NCBI GenBank assembly: GCA_028696635.1
Contig: JAQVGR010000176.1
Span: forward strand, 1 to 5,019
Direction: 5' to 3'
DNA from: Candidatus Krumholzibacteriia bacterium
Lineage (GTDB): Bacteria > Krumholzibacteriota > Krumholzibacteriia > Krumholzibacteriales > Krumholzibacteriaceae
DNA: 5,019 bases
How positions within the stretch are numbered: position 1 is the stretch's first letter; the number at the start of each line of letters is the position of its first letter. The translations under genes and the position numbers were made by a program. Below, piece after piece: positions 1-5,019 of this stretch. The notes beneath the pieces were generated by a model. That model made no database searches, was not told the DNA's origin, and saw nothing but the letters and a program-made list of their open reading frames with translations.

Positions 1-866
1 CCGACATAGACGGAGACGGCGGCCTCGACATCATCCTCGGCAGCGAGGAGGGGCGGCTCAACGCGTGGAATATCGGCGGACAGTATCTGCCGGGCTTCCC
101 GATCCAGCTCAACGGCTTCGTCCGGGGAACACCGGTCGTCAAGGACATCGATCTCGACGGCGATCTCGAGCTGATCGCCTCCTGCTGGGACCAGAACGTC
201 TTCGTCTGGGACCTCGACGCGCCGCAGTACTACCAGTGCGTGCAGTGGAACGGTTTCCACGGCAACCAGTTCAACAGCGGGTGGAAGGAGCTCCAGGCGG
301 TGACCGACGCCGCGGTGACGGCGTGGATGTACGAACGCGGCCCGGGGTTCCTGCGGCTGAGCTGGTCGATAGCCGGCGACGAGCGCGAGTGGGATCTGCT
401 GCGCCGCTCCGGCGGCGGCGAATTCGAGCTGATCGCCGCCCATCTGGCCGTCGACGGATCGCGGACGCTGACCTACACGGACCGCTCCGTGGAGGAAGGG
501 CTTGTCTATGTCTACCGGATCGTTCCCTCCGGCGGCGGCGAGGGAGTCGACACGGAGGCGATCGAGATCCCCGTCGCGAACGCCCGGCTCTACCAGAACC
601 ATCCGAATCCGTTCAACCCGAGCACGACGATCGCCTTCACCGTCCCGGGAGGCGCCGATTCCCGCCACACCGTGATGCTTGGAGTCTTCGACGTGCGCGG
701 AGCGCTGGTCAGGACGCTCGTGAACGGCCCCGTCGCAGGCGGCCGGCACGAGATCACGTGGAACGGCGCGAACGACCGGGGGGTCGGCGTGGCGAGCGGA
801 GTCTACTTCGCCAAGTTCATGACCGGCGGGACGACCGCCGTGAAGAAGATGGTGCTTTTGCGATAG
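1..866 (+). CDS. Secreted/surface protein, C-terminal part: FG-GAP/VCBS-like repeats, Fn3-like domain and FlgD-like sorting domain (5' truncated)
   Basis: The gene enters from the left edge; its frame begins at base 3, giving 287 visible residues and a TAG stop. Residues 1-17 and 48-59 carry D-x-D-x-DG motifs (DIDGDGGLDIILGS and DIDLDGDLELIA), each followed by a beta-strand-like stretch (RLNAWNIGG, VFVWDLD). They look like the last blades of an FG-GAP/VCBS or PQQ-like propeller. A W-x-x-FHGN motif (82-88) closes that part. Residues about 101-189 read as a fibronectin III-like beta-sandwich (WDLLRRSGGGEFELI, then YTDRSVEEGLVYVYRI). From residue 196 comes LYQNHPNPFNPSTTI, then DVRGALVRTL, WNG, SGVYF and a terminal KKMVLLR. 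This is the classic FlgD-Ig-like C-terminal domain, related to type IX secretion sorting tails. Inference: an exported, surface-anchored or released protein. The catalytic or binding part, if any, lies outside the window, so the function of the whole protein is unknown. In related proteins such tails sit on peptidases, hydrolases and adhesins. Confidence 0.9.
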   Translation, partial: DIDGDGGLDIILGSEEGRLNAWNIGGQYLPGFPIQLNGFVRGTPVVKDIDLDGDLELIASCWDQNVFVWDLDAPQYYQCVQWNGFHGNQFNSGWKELQAVTDAAVTAWMYERGPGFLRLSWSIAGDEREWDLLRRSGGGEFELIAAHLAVDGSRTLTYTDRSVEEGLVYVYRIVPSGGGEGVDTEAIEIPVANARLYQNHPNPFNPSTTIAFTVPGGADSRHTVMLGVFDVRGALVRTLVNGPVAGGRHEITWNGANDRGVGVASGVYFAKFMTGGTTAVKKMVLLR

Positions 867-867
867 T

Positions 868-945
868 CCCAGTCTCTTTTAAGTAACCTGGGTCGTCGGA
901 AGACCCGGTTGTCGAGTCCGCGGAGGACCCGGCGGCCGGGTCTTT
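868..945. terminator. Overlapping inverted repeats at a convergent gene junction, probable transcription terminator
   Basis: This gap lies between two convergent genes. Bases 926-942 form a perfect 7-bp stem (GACCCGG, loop CGG, CCGGGTC) followed on the + strand by TTT, which fits a weak intrinsic terminator for the upstream secreted-protein gene. Bases 885-894 and 902-910 form a second stem (AACCTGGGTC with GACCCGGTT, one bulged T). Alternatively, AAGACCCGG at 900-908 pairs perfectly over 9 bp with CCGGGTCTT at 936-944. There is no strong T-run on either strand, so efficiency and direction are uncertain. Termination is inferred from position and structure. Confidence 0.45.
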
Positions 946-979
946 CCGCGCCGGGGCACGGCGGAATCGCCGCTGGTTC

Positions 980-2089
980 TCACGCGGGCGTTTCCGGTTC
1001 CAGCGCTTCGAGGTAGAGCGACGAGATCCGGTCTATCGTGAAGTCCATCGCCCGTTCGACGAGCAGATCCCTCCCGGGCGGGTCGTCGAGCGTTTCGACG
1101 ATCGAGCGGGCGAGCGCCTCATGGTCGCCGACCGGCACGAGCCGTCCGAATCTCCCGCCGCCCAGGATCTCCCCCGGGCCCCCGGGGCAGTCGGTCGAGA
1201 TGACCGGCGTCCCCGCGGCGAGCGCCTCGACCAGCACGTTCCCGAACCCCTCCCATCTCGACGAGCAGACGAGCGCGGAGGCGCGTGCGAGCCAGGCGTG
1301 CGGATTGGCGGTGAAGCCGGGAAGGTCGAGATCCTCCGCGACATGCAGCTCGTCGGCCAGCTCCAGCAGGCGTCCCCGCTCCGGCCCCTCGCCGAGGATG
1401 ACCAGTCGAGCCGCCCGATCCCGCCTGATCGCGGCGAACGCCCTGATCGCCGTCGCGTGGTCCTTCGACTCGTGCAGGCGGCCGACGGCGATCAGCACGG
1501 GGATGCCGCCGCCCTGAAGCCACCGGTGGGGCGCGGCTTCCCTCTGCTTTTCGAAGATCTCGTCGCAGACGACGGGATTGTGGATCACGCGCACGCGATC
1601 TCCGGGGACGATCCCGCTCCCGACCAGGTCGGCGGCGGTGCCGTGCGAGTTCGCCACGACGAGATCCGCTCCCGGGTAGAGCCGTTCCATCAGCACGCGC
1701 ACCGCGCGCTCGTTGACGGGCAGCGGCCGGCGCCTGCTCCAGTCGAGCGTGGTCGCCTCGCGGACGACCAGCCGCATCCCCGGCCGGGACAGACGCCGGG
1801 CGAGCAACGCGACGACATTGCAGTGGCTCATCGTCGAGAGCATCGCGGCCGGCCGCTCGCGCCTGATATACCGGATCAGCCGGGGGAGGGCGGCGAAGGT
1901 GCTTCGAGATCCCAGATCGATCAGCCGCGCCCGGGGCGGCAGATCGGCCAGCAGCGGGCCGGCCGCCCTGACCGCCACGACGTCGGTGCCGAGGCCGCGC
2001 CGGGCGAATCCGCCGGCGAGGTTGACGATCACCCGCTGGGCTCCGCCTCCGCCGAGGTTGGGGAGCAGCAGTGCTATCCTCGTGCCCAT
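980..2089 (-). CDS. Glycosyltransferase family 4 (GT-B fold)
   Basis: 369 residues, the normal length for a GT4 enzyme that transfers a sugar from a nucleotide-sugar donor to a lipid-linked or glycan acceptor, usually at the inner face of the cytoplasmic membrane. The N-terminal Rossmann half opens with IALLLPNLGGGGAQRV (5-20), the glycine-rich acceptor-side loop typical of the family. The C-terminal donor half has VGRLHESKD (202-210), whose R204 and K209 match the usual donor-phosphate contacts. It continues with ILGEGPERGRL (231-241), LPGFTANPHAWL (256-267) and the E-x7-E motif WEGFGNVLVEAL (E280, E288), followed by GTPVISTDCPGGPGEIL (293-309). No membrane segment is evident. The ATG is chosen because the family N-terminus begins directly there and no in-frame alternative fits. 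The only Shine-Dalgarno-like run (GAGAGGG) is more than 20 bases upstream. The gene lies 27 bases after the YkgJ-like gene and is probably co-transcribed with it. Donor, acceptor and linkage cannot be read from the sequence. A role in capsule, O-antigen or protein-glycan synthesis is inference. Confidence 0.93.
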   Translation of the reverse strand: MGTRIALLLPNLGGGGAQRVIVNLAGGFARRGLGTDVVAVRAAGPLLADLPPRARLIDLGSRSTFAALPRLIRYIRRERPAAMLSTMSHCNVVALLARRLSRPGMRLVVREATTLDWSRRRPLPVNERAVRVLMERLYPGADLVVANSHGTAADLVGSGIVPGDRVRVIHNPVVCDEIFEKQREAAPHRWLQGGGIPVLIAVGRLHESKDHATAIRAFAAIRRDRAARLVILGEGPERGRLLELADELHVAEDLDLPGFTANPHAWLARASALVCSSRWEGFGNVLVEALAAGTPVISTDCPGGPGEILGGGRFGRLVPVGDHEALARSIVETLDDPPGRDLLVERAMDFTIDRISSLYLEALEPETPA

Positions 2090-2116
2090 CGCGATCGGCC
2101 GGCGCGCGCGGCCCTC

Positions 2117-2539
2117 TCAGTCCTCTTCCTCGACGTTGTTGCGGATGTGCCGCTCGAGCTCCTCGTACGTGTGGAAATGCAGGTCGAAATTGTATTCATC
2201 GGAGAACTCGCAGTCCTTCCAGGTATGCTCCCGGCAGATCCGCGGCCGCCGCGGGTAGATCAGGCACCCCCGGACCGGATCGTAGAACCGGCAGGGCGTC
2301 TGCACCATCACGAACCAGCGGTCGTCGTCGCAGTATATCTGCGCGTCGCGGTGCGCCATGATCCACAGCATGTCGTCCCAGTCGTTCCGGTCTTCCGGCT
2401 CGTCTATCTCGACCGAGAAGTACATGCAGCACTTGGCGGGGATGCACTCCTCGCACTGGTTGACCGGCGCTTTCCGCGCGGACGCGCCGCGGGTCTGCAT
2501 CTGTTTCTTTTTCTGCTTCGTTCCTCCGGCCACAGGCAT
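2117..2539 (-). CDS. YkgJ-type cysteine-cluster protein (putative Zn/Fe-chelating domain)
   Basis: 140 residues with nine cysteines (29, 32, 37, 38, 70, 83, 92, 102, 110). The pattern is C-x2-C-x4-CC at 29-38, then DDMLWIMAHRD (55-65), WFVMVQTPCRFYDPVRGC (75-92), IYPRRPRICREH (94-105) and C110 in KDCEF. This is the layout of the YkgJ / CxxCxxCC family (PF03692), thought to bind zinc, iron or an Fe-S cluster; the biochemical role of most members is unknown. The N-terminus is lysine-rich (KQKKKQ, 8-13) and not signal-peptide-like. The C-terminus is acidic (EEED). No membrane segment is visible, so a cytosolic protein is likely. The ATG follows GGAAGGGAG with two bases between, a good if close ribosome site. 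It is the first gene of a leftward pair with a glycosyltransferase. A functional link to that enzyme is not established. The family assignment is firm, the function is not. Confidence 0.88.
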   Translation of the reverse strand: MPVAGGTKQKKKQMQTRGASARKAPVNQCEECIPAKCCMYFSVEIDEPEDRNDWDDMLWIMAHRDAQIYCDDDRWFVMVQTPCRFYDPVRGCLIYPRRPRICREHTWKDCEFSDEYNFDLHFHTYEELERHIRNNVEEED

Positions 2540-2576
2540 GGCTCCCTTCCGTGTGTCGACCTCTCAAGGAAGGATC

Positions 2577-2605
2577 ATGATATTCGATGGCGGGCATCCG
2601 GGCAA
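2577..2605 (-). promoter_or_regulatory. Possible sigma-70-type promoter for the YkgJ-like / glycosyltransferase pair
   Basis: Read on the minus strand, TTGCCC (2605-2600) and TATCAT (2582-2577) are separated by exactly 17 bases. The -10 box matches consensus at 5 of 6 positions and the -35 box at 4 of 6. The predicted start near 2570 would give a leader of about 30 bases before the ATG at 2539, including its GGAAGGGAG ribosome site. The -10 overlaps a small palindrome, ATCATGAT (2574-2581). Support comes from sequence pattern and position only. Confidence 0.45.
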
Positions 2606-2628
2606 CAGCGAATCGAAGGCCCGTCAAG

Positions 2629-2649
2629 CGCCGGATCGCCGGTCCGGCG
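2629..2649. repeat. Inverted repeat CGCCGGA-N7-TCCGGCG in the divergent intergenic region, possible operator
   Basis: Perfect 7-bp arms at 2629-2635 and 2643-2649 flank 7 bases (TCGCCGG). The repeat ends 11 bases before the -35 box of the dehydrogenase promoter and lies upstream of the opposing promoter, where a regulator could act on either operon. Acyl-CoA dehydrogenase operons are often controlled by TetR- or FadR-type regulators that bind palindromes, but no regulator gene is in the window. In DNA this rich in G and C, an inverted repeat of this size can arise by chance. Confidence 0.25.
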
Positions 2650-2660
2650 AGGACTGGGGA

Positions 2661-2689
2661 TTGACACCTCCGCCGGGGTCGTGTATCTT
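2661..2689 (+). promoter_or_regulatory. Sigma-70-type promoter of the acyl-CoA dehydrogenase-etfBA operon
   Basis: A perfect -35 box TTGACA (2661-2666) is followed, after a 17-base spacer, by TATCTT (2684-2689), a 4-of-6 match to TATAAT that keeps the TAT start. The predicted transcription start is near 2696, giving a leader of about 64 bases before the ATG at 2760. It stands out in an otherwise very GC-rich region and lies just upstream of the first gene of the rightward operon. It also argues against translation starting farther upstream. Confidence 0.7.
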
Positions 2690-2748
2690 CCTCATTCCCG
2701 CGAGGACGGGGCCCGGCGGGCTTGCGAACGGCGCCAACCACACGATGC

Positions 2749-2753
2749 AAGGA
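2749..2753 (+). promoter_or_regulatory. Ribosome binding site that sets the acyl-CoA dehydrogenase start
   Basis: AAGGA lies 6 bases before the ATG at 2760. An in-frame ATG at 2745 lies just upstream of this site and so lacks a ribosome site at proper spacing. This favours 2760, which also gives the usual family N-terminus (FIDLTEEERMIQ). Confidence 0.65.
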
Positions 2754-2759
2754 ACGGTC

Positions 2760-3923
2760 ATGTTCATCGATCTCACCGAAGAAGAACGGATGATACAGAA
2801 AACCGCCCGAGATTTCGCCCGCAGGGATATCGCCGCGGTCGCCGAGCAGTCCAACCGCGACGGCGTGTTCCAGGACGACATATACCGACGTCTCGCCGGG
2901 CTGGGTTTCATGGGGATGACGATGCCCGAGGAATTCGGCGGCGTCGGATTGGGGAACCTCTGCCTCTCGCTCGCCCTCGAGGAGATCAGCATGGTCTGCC
3001 CCTCGACGGCGGTCGCCGTCTCCGTGCACAACTCGCTGGCGAACTACATCATCCACACGTGGGGGAGCGACGAGCTCAAGCGCCGGTATCTCCCCCGGAT
3101 GACCTCGGGCGAGCTGATCGGGGTCTACGCCCTCACCGAGCCGAACGCGGGGAGCGACGTGGCGGCGATCGCGATGTCGGCCGCCAGGGACGGAGGCGAC
3201 TGGGTCCTCAACGGCTCGAAGATCTTCATCTCGACCGGCGACAGGGCCGGGGTGATAGTCGTCATCGCCCGCTCCGACCCGGACGAGCGCACGCGCGGCC
3301 TGACCGCCTTCGTCGTCGAGCCCGTCTTTCCCGGCTTCTCCGTCGGCAAGATCGAGCACAAGATGGGGCTGCGGGCCTCGACGACGGTCGAGCTGGTCTT
3401 CGAGGATTGCCGCGTTCCCGCCGCGAACGTGATCGGCGAGGAGGGGATGGGCATGAAGATCGCGCTCGGCTCGCTCGAAGGCGGCCGGATCGGCATCGCC
3501 TCCCAGTCCCTCGGCATCGCGCAGACGGCCCTCGACGAGGCGGTGCTGTTCGCGCGGGAGCGCCGGCAGTTCGGCGAGCGGATCATCGATTTCCAGGCGA
3601 CCAGGTGGAAGATAGCGGAGATGGCGACGAACATAGACGCGGCGCGGCTTCTCGTGCGGCGGGCCGCGCGCCTGCGCGACGCGGGGCGGCCCTGCGGCAA
3701 GGAGGCGTCGATGGCGAAGCTCTTCGCCAGCAGGATCGCCAACGAGGCCGTCTACGACTCGCTCCAGATTCACGGCGGGGTAGGGTATACGCAGGAGTTC
3801 AAGATAGAGCGCTTTTTCCGCGATGCGCGCGTCCTCGAGATATACGAGGGGACGAGCGAGATCCAGCGCATCGTGATCGCAAAAAAGGTCATCGACGAGT
3901 ATGAGCGGATCTTTCCCGCCTGA
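2760..3923 (+). CDS. Acyl-CoA dehydrogenase, short-chain/butyryl-CoA dehydrogenase-like
   Basis: 387 residues, typical for the soluble homotetrameric FAD enzymes that form a trans-2,3 double bond in acyl-CoA and pass electrons to ETF. The helical N-terminal domain starts with LTEEERMIQKTARDFA (5-20) and has MPEEFGGVGLG (55-65). The first family signature is YALTEPNAGSD (123-133), where substrate and flavin are contacted. The middle beta domain holds LNGSKIFISTG (150-160). The C-terminal helical domain has FARERRQFGERIIDFQ (264-279) and the second signature QIHGGVGYTQEF (336-347) through R351 and D355. E363 in IYEGTSEIQR (361-370) aligns with the catalytic base of short- and medium-chain enzymes. 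The overall wording resembles bacterial butyryl-CoA dehydrogenase (Bcd), but chain-length preference is inference; isovaleryl, glutaryl or other acyl substrates remain possible. The open frame runs far upstream, but the promoter and ribosome site place the start at 2760. The gene is first in an operon with etfB (39-base gap) and etfA, the expected electron partners. Confidence 0.95.
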   Translation: MFIDLTEEERMIQKTARDFARRDIAAVAEQSNRDGVFQDDIYRRLAGLGFMGMTMPEEFGGVGLGNLCLSLALEEISMVCPSTAVAVSVHNSLANYIIHTWGSDELKRRYLPRMTSGELIGVYALTEPNAGSDVAAIAMSAARDGGDWVLNGSKIFISTGDRAGVIVVIARSDPDERTRGLTAFVVEPVFPGFSVGKIEHKMGLRASTTVELVFEDCRVPAANVIGEEGMGMKIALGSLEGGRIGIASQSLGIAQTALDEAVLFARERRQFGERIIDFQATRWKIAEMATNIDAARLLVRRAARLRDAGRPCGKEASMAKLFASRIANEAVYDSLQIHGGVGYTQEFKIERFFRDARVLEIYEGTSEIQRIVIAKKVIDEYERIFPA

Positions 3924-3950
3924 GGCCGAACGGAACGGCCGGCGGGGCGA

Positions 3951-3957
3951 AAGGAGG
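3951..3957 (+). promoter_or_regulatory. Strong Shine-Dalgarno site selecting a TTG start for etfB
   Basis: AAGGAGG, a full match to the anti-Shine-Dalgarno core, ends 5 bases before TTG at 3963. No in-frame ATG or GTG is near, and the codons after this TTG give the conserved EtfB N-terminus KVVVLLKRVPDTE. The start is therefore almost certainly TTG. Confidence 0.8.
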
Positions 3958-3962
3958 ACGTT

Positions 3963-4754
3963 TTGAAGGTAGTCGTTCTGCTCAAACGCGTCCCGGACAC
4001 GGAGGCGAAGATCCTGATCAACCAGGAAGGGACCGGTATCCGGGAAGACGGAATCAAGTACATCATCAACACCTACGACGAGTACGCCGTCGAAGAGGGG
4101 CTGCGCCTGAAGGAGAAGCTCGGAGGCGACACGAAGGTCACCGTCGTCTGCCTGGGGCCCGCCGAGGCGACCGAGACGATCAGGACGGCGCTGGCGATGG
4201 GGGCCGACGACGCGGTGCATATATCGGATCCGGCGCTCGCGGGGGCCGGGCCCTTCACCGCCGCCGCCGTGCTCGCCGCGGCGATCGGAGCCGGGGGATT
4301 CGACATCATCTTCTGCGGCAAGCAGGCGATCGACGACGATCAGGCGCAGGTGCAGTGCATCCTCGCCGAGATGCTCGACGTCCCGCAGGTCAACGCCGCC
4401 TCCTCGTTCGAGATCGGCGCCGGCGGCGCCGCGGCAGCGGTCGGCAGGAGGATCGAGGGAGGGGAGGAGAAGTGGGAGAGTTCGCTGCCCGTCCTCATAT
4501 CGTGCGACAAGGGGCTCAACGAGCCCCGCTACGCGTCGCTGCCGGGGATCATGAAGGCGAAGAAGAAGGAGATCCGCACGAAGACCCTCGCAGACCTCGG
4601 GTTCCACGAGGTGCCGAACAGGGGCCGGAGCAGGATCGTGAAATGGCTGCCGCTTCCCAGGAGCGGTGAGTGCCGGATGATCGAGGCCGGGGAACCGGCC
4701 GACGCCGTCCGGGAGCTCGTGAGGCTGCTGCGCGAAGAAGCGAAGGTCATATAA
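3963..4754 (+). CDS. etfB: Electron transfer flavoprotein, beta subunit
   Basis: 263 residues, the usual EtfB length. EtfB pairs with EtfA to carry electrons between acyl-CoA dehydrogenases and either a membrane quinone oxidoreductase or, in bifurcating systems, NADH and ferredoxin. Visible motifs in order: MKVVVLLKRVPDTE (1-14); INTYDEYAVEEGLRLKE (35-51); the nucleotide-binding segment ALAMGADDAVHI (76-87); CGKQAIDDDQAQV (118-130), the loop that contacts AMP or the second FAD; and LNEPRYASLPGIMKAKKK (185-202), the recognition loop that docks on the dehydrogenase. L193 aligns with the leucine anchor (Leu195) of human ETF-beta. The start is TTG behind a strong AAGGAGG site. The gene lies between the acyl-CoA dehydrogenase gene and etfA (19-base gap), so it is probably co-transcribed from the promoter at 2661. 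The sequence alone does not tell me whether it binds AMP (non-bifurcating) or a second FAD (bifurcating). Confidence 0.96.
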   Translation: MKVVVLLKRVPDTEAKILINQEGTGIREDGIKYIINTYDEYAVEEGLRLKEKLGGDTKVTVVCLGPAEATETIRTALAMGADDAVHISDPALAGAGPFTAAAVLAAAIGAGGFDIIFCGKQAIDDDQAQVQCILAEMLDVPQVNAASSFEIGAGGAAAAVGRRIEGGEEKWESSLPVLISCDKGLNEPRYASLPGIMKAKKKEIRTKTLADLGFHEVPNRGRSRIVKWLPLPRSGECRMIEAGEPADAVRELVRLLREEAKVI

Positions 4755-4773
4755 TCGAACGGAGGATCCTGCG

Positions 4774-5019
4774 ATGACTGGCGATATTCTCGTATGCGGA
4801 GAGATACGGAACGGCAAGCTCAAGAAGGTCGCCTCCGAGCTCGTCGGGGGCGCCCGGACGATCGCCGCGGGGACGGGCGGCGCCATCGACGCGCTCCTGA
4901 TCGGGAAGGGAGCCGAGGGCGAGGCGTCGAAGCTCGCCCGGCACGGCCTGAGGCGCATCGCCGCGGTCGACGACGGGCTCACCGCGGATTACTCGTCGGA
5001 AGGGTATGCCAAGGTCCTC
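4774..5019 (+). CDS. etfA: Electron transfer flavoprotein, alpha subunit, N-terminal part (3' truncated by window)
   Basis: The first 82 codons are present and the frame is open to the window edge; a full EtfA usually has about 310-330 residues. The visible part (ILVCGEIRNGKLKKVASEL at 5-23, then a GGAIDALLIGKGAEGEASKL stretch at 35-54) is the N-terminal domain I of EtfA, which has the same fold as EtfB. The C-terminal FAD-binding domain lies outside. The ATG follows GGAGGA (4761-4766) with 7 bases between. The short 19-base gap after etfB fits translational coupling of the two subunits. No N-terminal ferredoxin-like domain is fused to it, as some bifurcating EtfA proteins have. The identity rests on the N-terminal wording and the strict etfB-etfA order. 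Confidence 0.93.
   Translation, partial: MTGDILVCGEIRNGKLKKVASELVGGARTIAAGTGGAIDALLIGKGAEGEASKLARHGLRRIAAVDDGLTADYSSEGYAKVL

Noticed and set aside
410..540. Repeated CCGGCGGCGGCGA near 410 and 530
   Set aside because: Both copies encode a Ser-Gly-Gly-Gly-Glu loop inside the Fn3-like domain. They are short and explained by codon use in glycine-rich turns, not by a DNA repeat element.
65..886. A 273-codon + strand frame over the secreted-protein gene
   Set aside because: The other frame carries clear D-x-D-x-DG repeats and the PNPFNPST tail. This one gives only arginine-rich sequence.
2622..2627. TTGACG on the minus strand as a -35 box for the leftward pair
   Set aside because: No acceptable -10 box lies 16-18 bases downstream of it. 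TTGCCC/TATCAT with a 17-base spacer is the better candidate.
2358..2759. Extension of the acyl-CoA dehydrogenase upstream to 2358, or a start at the ATG at 2745
   Set aside because: The extension overlaps the YkgJ-like gene and the promoter at 2661-2689, and has no family-like sequence. The ATG at 2745 lacks a properly placed ribosome site, while 2760 has AAGGA six bases upstream.
1121..3904. A very long + strand open frame (927 codons) across the glycosyltransferase, YkgJ-like and dehydrogenase genes
   Set aside because: It runs antisense to two well-recognised genes and out of frame with a third. The translation is arginine/proline-rich low-complexity sequence, as expected in GC-rich DNA where stop codons are rare in shadow frames.
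3924..3940. Small hairpin GGCCG-N7-CGGCC between the dehydrogenase and etfB genes
   Set aside because: A 5-bp stem with no T-run, inside a tight operon. It is too weak to call a terminator and easily arises by chance in GC-rich DNA.
2196..4982. A very long - strand open frame (928 codons) opposite the dehydrogenase and etf genes
   Set aside because: It lies antisense to three firmly identified genes (the dehydrogenase, etfB and etfA) and also overlaps the YkgJ-like gene in another frame. Its product is Arg/Asp/Leu-rich with no recognisable motif; this is a codon-bias shadow.

Overview
The window looks like ordinary chromosomal DNA from a GC-rich Gram-negative bacterium. The best guess is a lineage of the Fibrobacteres-Chlorobi-Bacteroidetes (FCB) sphere, such as Eisenbacteria, Krumholzibacteriota or Latescibacterota. 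The main clue is the first gene. It ends in a FlgD-like / type IX secretion-style C-terminal domain with the hallmark 'YQNHPNPFNPST', preceded by calcium-binding-like D-x-D-x-DG (FG-GAP/VCBS) repeats. This combination is common in those phyla. The lineage is an inference, because no rRNA or other phylogenetic marker is present.

Layout. (1) Positions 1-866, + strand: the 3' end of a large secreted or surface protein gene. (2) Positions 867-979: a short convergent gap with overlapping inverted repeats that probably end transcription. (3) Positions 980-2539, - strand: a two-gene unit read right to left. A small cysteine-rich YkgJ-type (putative Zn/Fe-chelating) protein comes first, followed 27 bases later by a family-4 glycosyltransferase. 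(4) Positions 2540-2759: a divergent intergenic region with a near-consensus sigma-70 promoter for the right-hand genes (TTGACA, 17 bases, TATCTT) and a plausible opposing promoter for the left-hand pair. (5) Positions 2760-5019, + strand: an acyl-CoA dehydrogenase gene, then etfB (TTG start), then the first 82 codons of etfA, cut by the window edge.

How the genes work together. The right-hand operon encodes a complete electron path for acyl-CoA oxidation. The FAD-dependent dehydrogenase oxidises a (probably short-chain) acyl-CoA, and the electron-transfer flavoprotein heterodimer EtfBA exchanges electrons with it. The left-hand pair has no evident functional link to that operon. The glycosyltransferase probably acts in surface polysaccharide or glycoconjugate synthesis, and the role of the YkgJ-like protein is unknown.

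I found no mobile element, CRISPR array, tRNA, rRNA or convincing new system. The points worth a second look are small: competing hairpins at the convergent junction, a hairpin between the only Shine-Dalgarno candidate and the start of the glycosyltransferase, an inverted repeat just upstream of the dehydrogenase promoter, and whether this Etf is of the bifurcating type.
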